The notes beneath the pieces were generated by a model. The model saw nothing but the letters and a program-made list of their open reading frames with translations, was not told where the DNA came from and did not search any database. 10,639 bases of DNA from an uncultured Clostridia bacterium (GTDB lineage: Bacteria; Bacillota; Clostridia; Christensenellales; Borkfalkiaceae): contig CATZIC010000064.1 of assembly GCA_958419945.1 (NCBI GenBank), positions 1-10,639 on the forward strand, given 5' to 3'. The translations under genes were made by a program, and so were the position numbers. Positions 6,648-10,639 of the stretch are shown here, piece after piece. The number at the start of each line of letters is the position of its first letter. The first letter of the stretch is position 1.

Positions 6648-8078
6648 TCAGTATGCACGAGCGAACAAGACCTTTTTGGTTGCCTTCTTTCCGCAAACTG
6701 CGCAAACGGCATCCTCTTCAGCATCGCCGATAATAACCCTCGCCGTAGCGGCGGTTTCGGCTTTGATCTTGTCTTCGCACTCACGGCAACCACACCAGTT
6801 GACCTTGACGAAATTCTTACCTTCAACGCCGTCCAGGATTTCCTTCATAGAACAAGCGTCTTTGACCTTCGAATCACGCATCTTTCTAGATTTTTCGAGC
6901 ATATCTTTCTGAATTGTTTTGAGTAATTCGGGAATACTGTCAAGATTATCCAAAGAAAGATTGAATTTTTCGAAGTTATCACGGCGTGAAATTACGCACT
7001 GGTTGTTTTCGATATCACGGGGACCTATTTCAAGCCTTACAGGGCACCCCTTCATTTCCCATTCGTTAAACTTCCAACCGGGGCTTGCGTCTCTTGCGTC
7101 AAGTTCCGCTCTTATGCCCATGCCGACAAGTTTTTCGGTAATTTCTTTTGCTTTTTCCAAAACGCCTTCTTTAAACTGTGCAACGGGGATAACGATTACC
7201 TGAATAGGCGCAACCATAGGCGGTAACGACAAACCGCGTTGATCGCCGTGTGCCATAACGACCGCACCTATCATACGTGTGGAAACGCCCCAACTCGTGG
7301 AATAGCCGTATTTAAGAACGTTATCTTTGTCCAAAAACTTCATATTGAAGGCTTTTGCGAAGTTTGTTCCGAGGTAATGGGAAGTACCCGCCTGCAAACT
7401 CTTACCGTCAAGCATCATTGCTTCCATGCCGTAGGTTTCCACTGCGCCCGCAAACTTTTCCTTTTCCGTCTTTATGCCTGTAAATACGGGAATTGCAAGA
7501 CATTCGTTTGCGAACTCCTCGTAAAGTTTAAGCATTTTTATGGTTTCTTCACGAGCCTCTTCTTCGGTAGCGTGTACCGTATGACCTTCCTGCCACAAAA
7601 ACTCGCTAGTTCTAAGGAACGGACGGGTGGTTTTTTCCCATCTAACGACGTTAGCCCATTGATTTATGAGTAAAGGAAGGTCCCTGTAACTTTGAATCCA
7701 TTTTGAGAACATTTCGCAAATTATAGTTTCGCTTGTAGGTCTTACAACAAGATTTTCCTGTAATTTATCACCGCCGGCATGTGTAACGACTGCAACTTCG
7801 GGAGCAAAGCCTTCAACGTGCTCGGCCTCCCTCTTTAAATAACTTTCAGGAATAAGCATAGGAAAATAAGCGTTTTTAACGCCGACCGCTTTAAATCTCT
7901 TGTTTAACTCGTTCTGAATGTTTTCCCAAATAGCGTATCCGTAAGGACGGATTACCATAGTACCTTTAACGGGGCCGTAGTCGACTAATTCCGTTTTAAT
8001 AACTACGTCCGTGTACCACTGAGGAAAATCCTCTTCTATGTTCGCAATATTTTTTACAAACTGTTGCTCTTTTGCCAT
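6648..8078 (-). CDS. proS: Prolyl-tRNA synthetase, short (type 3, eukaryote/archaea-like) form
   Basis: Charges tRNA-Pro with proline in the cytoplasm. The 476-residue length, the lack of the editing-domain insertion found in E. coli-type ProRS, and the C-terminal extension ending in Tyr mark the type-3 form. Class II motif 1 lies at about 45-77 (GYAIWENIQNELNK to YFPMLIP). RPTSE is at 113-117. Motif 2 is FLRTSEFLWQEGHTVH (154-169) and motif 3 is HGDQRGLSLPP (277-287, Arg281). The anticodon-binding domain covers about 290-400. The C-terminal zinc-binding region supplies Cys429, Cys434, Cys459 and Cys462. The ATG at 8078 has GAGGT at normal spacing. The gene has its own strong promoter at 8177-8205 and a leader of about 90 bases. 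It is divergent from tkt and is the first gene of the leftward group. Confidence 0.97.
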   Translation of the reverse strand: MAKEQQFVKNIANIEEDFPQWYTDVVIKTELVDYGPVKGTMVIRPYGYAIWENIQNELNKRFKAVGVKNAYFPMLIPESYLKREAEHVEGFAPEVAVVTHAGGDKLQENLVVRPTSETIICEMFSKWIQSYRDLPLLINQWANVVRWEKTTRPFLRTSEFLWQEGHTVHATEEEAREETIKMLKLYEEFANECLAIPVFTGIKTEKEKFAGAVETYGMEAMMLDGKSLQAGTSHYLGTNFAKAFNMKFLDKDNVLKYGYSTSWGVSTRMIGAVVMAHGDQRGLSLPPMVAPIQVIVIPVAQFKEGVLEKAKEITEKLVGMGIRAELDARDASPGWKFNEWEMKGCPVRLEIGPRDIENNQCVISRRDNFEKFNLSLDNLDSIPELLKTIQKDMLEKSRKMRDSKVKDACSMKEILDGVEGKNFVKVNWCGCRECEDKIKAETAATARVIIGDAEEDAVCAVCGKKATKKVLFARAY

Positions 8079-8176
8079 AATTAACCTCGTATCTTAGTAA
8101 TTTCAGTTCGTTGATTTTCAAAAACCGCCGTTTTAGCAGTGTTTCGCTTTCTCTGACTGTACTTTTCTTAAAATAT

Positions 8177-8205
8177 ATTATAAATAAACTTATGCTATTT
8201 GTAAA
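8177..8205 (-). promoter_or_regulatory. Sigma-A-type promoter of proS
   Basis: On the minus strand, -35 TTTACA (8205-8200), a 17-base spacer and -10 TATAAT (8182-8177). The -10 is a perfect match and the -35 matches 5 of 6. Transcription would start near 8170, leaving about 90 bases before the proS ATG. It may also serve the downstream genes to the left, since no clear terminator is seen before them. Confidence 0.8.
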
Positions 8206-8229
8206 GTAAAACTTGCTTTCTTTGTTCAA

Positions 8230-8269
8230 TTTGCCAAAATAATAGAGTTCTTACTATATTTTTGCCAAA
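8230..8269. repeat. Two direct copies of TTTGCCAAA, 31 bp apart
   Basis: TTTGCCAAA occurs at 8230-8238 and 8261-8269. Start-to-start distance is 31 bp, about three helical turns, so both would face the same side of the DNA. They lie between the two divergent promoters, the first about 25 bp upstream of the proS -35. They might be a pair of protein-binding sites. Chance is possible in AT-rich DNA and no known regulator is matched. Confidence 0.35.
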
Positions 8270-8335
8270 TTCCGCTTAAAAAAAGACAAAATCCGAGTAG
8301 CCTTACAATTTAGAATATGTTGTTAGACGTTTTAC

Positions 8336-8364
8336 TTGACGGAAAGATAAAAGAATTGTATAAT
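8336..8364 (+). promoter_or_regulatory. Sigma-A-type promoter of tkt
   Basis: -35 TTGACG (8336-8341), a 17-base spacer and -10 TATAAT (8359-8364). The match is near consensus. Transcription should begin near 8371, giving a leader of only about 17 bases that consists mostly of the ribosome binding site AAAGGAGG (8373-8380). This leaves no room for leader-based control. Confidence 0.85.
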
Positions 8365-8387
8365 TTGTTGGTAAAGGAGGTTACTAT

Positions 8388-10367
8388 ATGGACAAATTTC
8401 AGACAGCGGTCAACGCCGTAAGGGTTATTTCCGCAGAAGCCATAAACCAAGCCAATTCAGGTCATTCCGGACTGCCACTCGGCGCAGCCACCGTTGCATT
8501 CACGTTATTCGACGACTTTTTAAAGTTTAATCCGAAAGACCCCTCTTTCGTAGATAGAGACAGATTCGTTTTGTCATCCGGACACGGATCAATGCTTTTA
8601 TACACACTTCTCCATATGTTCGGCTATAAAATAAGCGCGGAAGATCTTAAAAACTTCCGTCAATTAGGTTCGAAAACGCCCGGACATCCGGAATTTAATC
8701 ACACTCCCGGCGTAGAAGTTTCCACAGGTCCTTTGGGACAAGGCGTTGCAAACGCGGTCGGCATGGCGATTGCCGAGACAAAACTTGCCGCAGAATTCAA
8801 CCGTGAAGGTTTCCCCGTAGTAGACCACTACACTTACGCACTTTGCGGTGAAGGTTGCCTTATGGAAGGGATAGGCTACGAGGCGTGTTCTTTAGCGGGA
8901 AGCCTGAAACTCGGCAAACTTATTCTTTTTTACGACTGCAACAAAATCACTATAGAAGGCTCCGTCGAAGGCGTTTTTGACGAAGATATAGCGTTAAGAC
9001 AAAAAGCCATGGGCTGGCAGGTTATCGAAGTGGATGGAAACAACCATGCAGCCATTAAGCGTGCTATTTTAAAGGCGCAGGCCGAAACCGAAAAGCCTTC
9101 CATGATTATTTGTCATACCACTATCGGATACGGTTCCCCTCTTCAGGGAACGGCAAAAGTTCACGGCACACCACTTGGCGAAGAAAACCTTCGCATAATG
9201 AAGGAAAGCCTCGGTTGGACCTCGGCTCCGTACGAATACCCCGAAGAAATTCAGCCTCTTTTAAATAAAGCAATAAACCGTGGCAAGAAAGCCCAAAAGG
9301 CGTGGAAGGAAATGTTTAACGAATACTCTGAAAAGTATCCAGAACTTGCCGAAAAGTTTAACGCCTGGCAGATAAACGACCATTCGGCAATTAAAAAATC
9401 TCTTGAATCTTTGGACAATACGCAGACGGTTGCAACAAGAAACGCAGGTCATACCGTAATAAACAAGGTAGCGGAATCGGTCGAAAACCTTTTCGGCGGC
9501 AGTGCAGACCTTACACCGTCAAACCTTACCTTCCTCGATCAGAGAGAGCGTTACGGATACGATAACAGAAAGGGTTCTAACCTGCAGTTCGGTATTCGTG
9601 AACACGCTATGGGCGCAATCCTAAACGGAATTTTGGTTCACGGCGGGCTAACCCCCTATTGTTCCACCTTCTTCGTGTTTTCCGATTATATGAAACACGC
9701 TATAAGGCTTGCAGGCATTATGAAAATCCCCGCCATATACGTATTTACACACGATTCTATCGGCGTCGGCGAGGACGGACCTTCCCACCAACCCGTGGAG
9801 CAGTTCGTGGCAATCCGTTCCATTCCCAACGTTCAACTATTCAGACCCTGCGATACTACCGAAACCGCTGCGGCGTGGTATACGGCACTTACAAGCGGAC
9901 TTCCTACGGCAATATGTCTAACCCGCCAGAAAGTTACCCCCTGCTGTAAGAGTATGGACGACGCGTTAAAGGGTGGCTATATAGTGGAAAACAGCGTTAA
10001 ACCGACCCCCGACTGCATCATTATTGCAACAGGTTCCGAAGTCGAAGTAGCAATTAAAGCCCGTAAACTTCTTCTTAAAGATGGCTACGACGCACGCGTC
10101 GTTTCCATGCCGTCAATGGAAGTTTTCGAAAAGCAAAGCGCAAAATACCGTGAAAGCGTCATTCCTTCAAAAGTTACCGCAAGAGTATGCGTCGAGGCAG
10201 GTTCTTCATATTCTTGGTATAAATACGCAGGCTTTAAAGGCGAAATGGTTTGCATGGACCAATTCGGTTTGTCCGGTAAATACCCCGAACTTTTCAAAAA
10301 ATTCGGTTTTACCCCCGAAAACGTTGCCGAAAAGGCAAAAACTTCTATATTAAACAACGCAAAATAA
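8388..10367 (+). CDS. tkt: Transketolase
   Basis: Thiamine-diphosphate enzyme of the non-oxidative pentose phosphate pathway; moves two-carbon ketol units between sugar phosphates. 659 residues, close to E. coli TktA (663). Retained active-site residues include H26 (GHSG), H66 (GHGSM), H100 (TPGHPEF), H259 (VHGTPLG), R351, S378, catalytic E405 (FGIREHAMG), D463 and H467 (GEDGPSHQP) and R513. The cofactor motif starts GEG at 154-156 instead of the usual GDG: Glu155 replaces the metal-binding Asp, while N185 and I187 are kept. After GEDGPSHQPVEQ the usual small residue is Val474. The C-terminal domain (about 525-659) is complete and ends before a strong terminator. The ATG at 8388 has AAAGGAGG seven bases upstream. 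The gene is transcribed alone from its own promoter. No break or frameshift is seen, and an active enzyme is expected. Confidence 0.97.
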   Translation: MDKFQTAVNAVRVISAEAINQANSGHSGLPLGAATVAFTLFDDFLKFNPKDPSFVDRDRFVLSSGHGSMLLYTLLHMFGYKISAEDLKNFRQLGSKTPGHPEFNHTPGVEVSTGPLGQGVANAVGMAIAETKLAAEFNREGFPVVDHYTYALCGEGCLMEGIGYEACSLAGSLKLGKLILFYDCNKITIEGSVEGVFDEDIALRQKAMGWQVIEVDGNNHAAIKRAILKAQAETEKPSMIICHTTIGYGSPLQGTAKVHGTPLGEENLRIMKESLGWTSAPYEYPEEIQPLLNKAINRGKKAQKAWKEMFNEYSEKYPELAEKFNAWQINDHSAIKKSLESLDNTQTVATRNAGHTVINKVAESVENLFGGSADLTPSNLTFLDQRERYGYDNRKGSNLQFGIREHAMGAILNGILVHGGLTPYCSTFFVFSDYMKHAIRLAGIMKIPAIYVFTHDSIGVGEDGPSHQPVEQFVAIRSIPNVQLFRPCDTTETAAAWYTALTSGLPTAICLTRQKVTPCCKSMDDALKGGYIVENSVKPTPDCIIIATGSEVEVAIKARKLLLKDGYDARVVSMPSMEVFEKQSAKYRESVIPSKVTARVCVEAGSSYSWYKYAGFKGEMVCMDQFGLSGKYPELFKKFGFTPENVAEKAKTSILNNAK

Positions 10368-10378
10368 TTTGATTTTAC

Positions 10379-10409
10379 AAAAAACCCGAGCCGTGCGCTC
10401 GGGTTTTTT
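10379..10409 (+). terminator. Rho-independent terminator after tkt, probably bidirectional
   Basis: AAAAAACCCGAGC, loop CGTGC, then GCTCGGGTTTTTT: a 7-bp GC-rich stem extended by six A-T pairs, ending in six T. It starts 11 bases after the tkt stop. The A-tract on the other side makes it equally usable on the minus strand, where it would end the transcript of the small ORF whose stop lies 4 bases away. Confidence 0.93.
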
Positions 10410-10413
10410 AATG

Positions 10414-10530
10414 CTATTTGTCTTCTTCCGGTATGATAACTTTTGCAGGCCTTTCGTCCTTCAAAGACATAATGTAGTTGTTGTAGTCCGTTTCGGATAG
10501 TTTGATAACTTTAGGTTTTTTCTTTTTCAT
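10414..10530 (-). CDS. Small basic protein, 38 residues, function unknown
   Basis: Open frame from ATG at 10530 to TAG at 10414. It begins MKKKKPKVIKLSETDYNNY, continues IMSLKDERPAKV and ends IIPEEDK. The N-terminus is strongly basic, the middle looks helix-forming, and the C-terminus is acidic. No membrane segment, signal peptide or cysteine is present. Support for it being real: a strong ribosome binding site AAGAGGTGA (10534-10542) three bases before the ATG, a possible extended -10 upstream, and a shared terminator directly after the stop, convergent with tkt. The KVIKLSETDYNNYI segment could be part of a small fold or an interaction helix, but no family is recognised. It is too short for most gene finders and may be unannotated in relatives. 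Confidence 0.7.
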   Translation of the reverse strand: MKKKKPKVIKLSETDYNNYIMSLKDERPAKVIIPEEDK

Positions 10531-10546
10531 AATTCACCTCTTAATC

Positions 10547-10555
10547 GTTATACCA
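10547..10555 (-). promoter_or_regulatory. Possible extended -10 element for the 38-residue ORF
   Basis: On the minus strand TGGTATAAC (10555-10547) fits the TGN-TATAAT pattern at all but the last base. No good -35 is found 16-18 bases upstream, which extended -10 promoters can do without. Transcription would start close to the ribosome binding site, giving a leader of only about 12 bases. Confidence 0.35.
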
Positions 10556-10615
10556 CTATTCTTTCCAAAATATCGGACAAATATTCTCTTGATTAGGTAA
10601 ATAAAAGGGGTTAAT

Positions 10616-10637
10616 CAAATTTATTGCAAATTTATGG
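10616..10637. repeat. Tandem 11-bp AT-rich repeat at the right edge
   Basis: CAAATTTATTG (10616-10626) is followed at once by CAAATTTATGG (10627-10637), 10 of 11 bases identical. The 11-bp step is one helical turn. It lies about 85 bases upstream of the small ORF on its strand. It may be a regulator site or a chance AT-rich duplication. Confidence 0.35.
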
Positions 10638-10639
10638 CA

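Larger units (their letters stand above)
8079..8387. other. Divergent proS/tkt intergenic region (309 bases)
   Basis: No gene is supported here. The stretch holds the proS leader (8079 to about 8170), the leftward proS promoter (8177-8205), an AT-rich central block with two copies of TTTGCCAAA, and the rightward tkt promoter and ribosome binding site (8336-8380). The proS leader contains one small hairpin, AAAAC-GGCG-GTTTT (8121-8134), which is too weak to call a terminator. No T-box, other riboswitch or RNA gene was recognised. Confidence 0.8.

Noticed and set aside
7239..7673. Long plus-strand open frame opposite proS, and similar ones opposite cca, mnmE and tkt
   Set aside because: They are antisense shadows of well-supported genes, with no ribosome binding site and no protein-like composition.
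8079..8170. Possible T-box riboswitch in the proS leader
   Set aside because: The leader is only about 90 bases, has no T-box consensus and no terminator/antiterminator pair; its only hairpin (8121-8134) is weak.
10556..10639. Minus-strand frame open from the right edge to a TAG at 10556 (27 codons), possibly the end of another gene
   Set aside because: Too short to judge, no recognisable protein pattern, and open frames of this length are common by chance in AT-rich DNA.
1..10639. Mobile elements, CRISPR arrays, tRNA/rRNA genes, toxin-antitoxin or defence genes
   Set aside because: None was seen on either strand; the CPBP protease alone, though called Abi-like, is not evidence of phage defence.

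Overview
The window is a chromosomal stretch from a low-to-moderate GC Gram-positive bacterium, most likely a Clostridia-type Firmicute. The grounds are the strong AGGAGG-type Shine-Dalgarno sequences, near-consensus sigma-A-type promoters, several TTG starts, a short type-3 ProRS and an OmpR-type two-component pair. The proteins cannot be placed to genus by eye. No insertion sequence, phage gene, CRISPR array, rRNA or tRNA gene was seen. Most of the window is housekeeping DNA.

Layout: positions 8078 down to 1 are all transcribed leftward (minus strand). The order is proS (prolyl-tRNA synthetase), a CPBP-type intramembrane protease (TTG start), an uncharacterised multi-pass membrane protein, mnmE (TTG start, 4-base overlap with the gene before it), cca (CCA-adding enzyme with HD domain), a peptidase-E-like S51 peptidase, an OmpR/PhoB-type response regulator, and the first 126 codons of its histidine kinase, which runs off the left edge. 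A promoter at 8177-8205 (TTTACA-17-TATAAT) drives proS and could feed the genes as far as the peptidase. The two-component pair has its own candidate promoter. This carries a perfect tandem 11-bp repeat (1097-1118) laid out like an E. coli Pho box.

To the right, a 309-base divergent region (8079-8387) holds back-to-back promoters for proS and for tkt (transketolase, plus strand, TTGACG-17-TATAAT). tkt ends at a strong hairpin terminator (10379-10409) that is symmetrical and probably also serves a convergent 38-residue small ORF (10414-10530, minus) with an excellent ribosome binding site.

Three genes share a tRNA theme: proS charges tRNA-Pro, MnmE modifies wobble uridine 34, and Cca builds or repairs the 3' CCA end. 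Two membrane proteins sit among them with tight spacing. The main points for a second look are the Pho-box-like repeat, the Asp-to-Glu change in the thiamine-diphosphate motif of transketolase, the hairpin spanning the mnmE stop codon, the CPBP/membrane-protein pair and the small basic ORF. No clearly new defence or mobile system was found.
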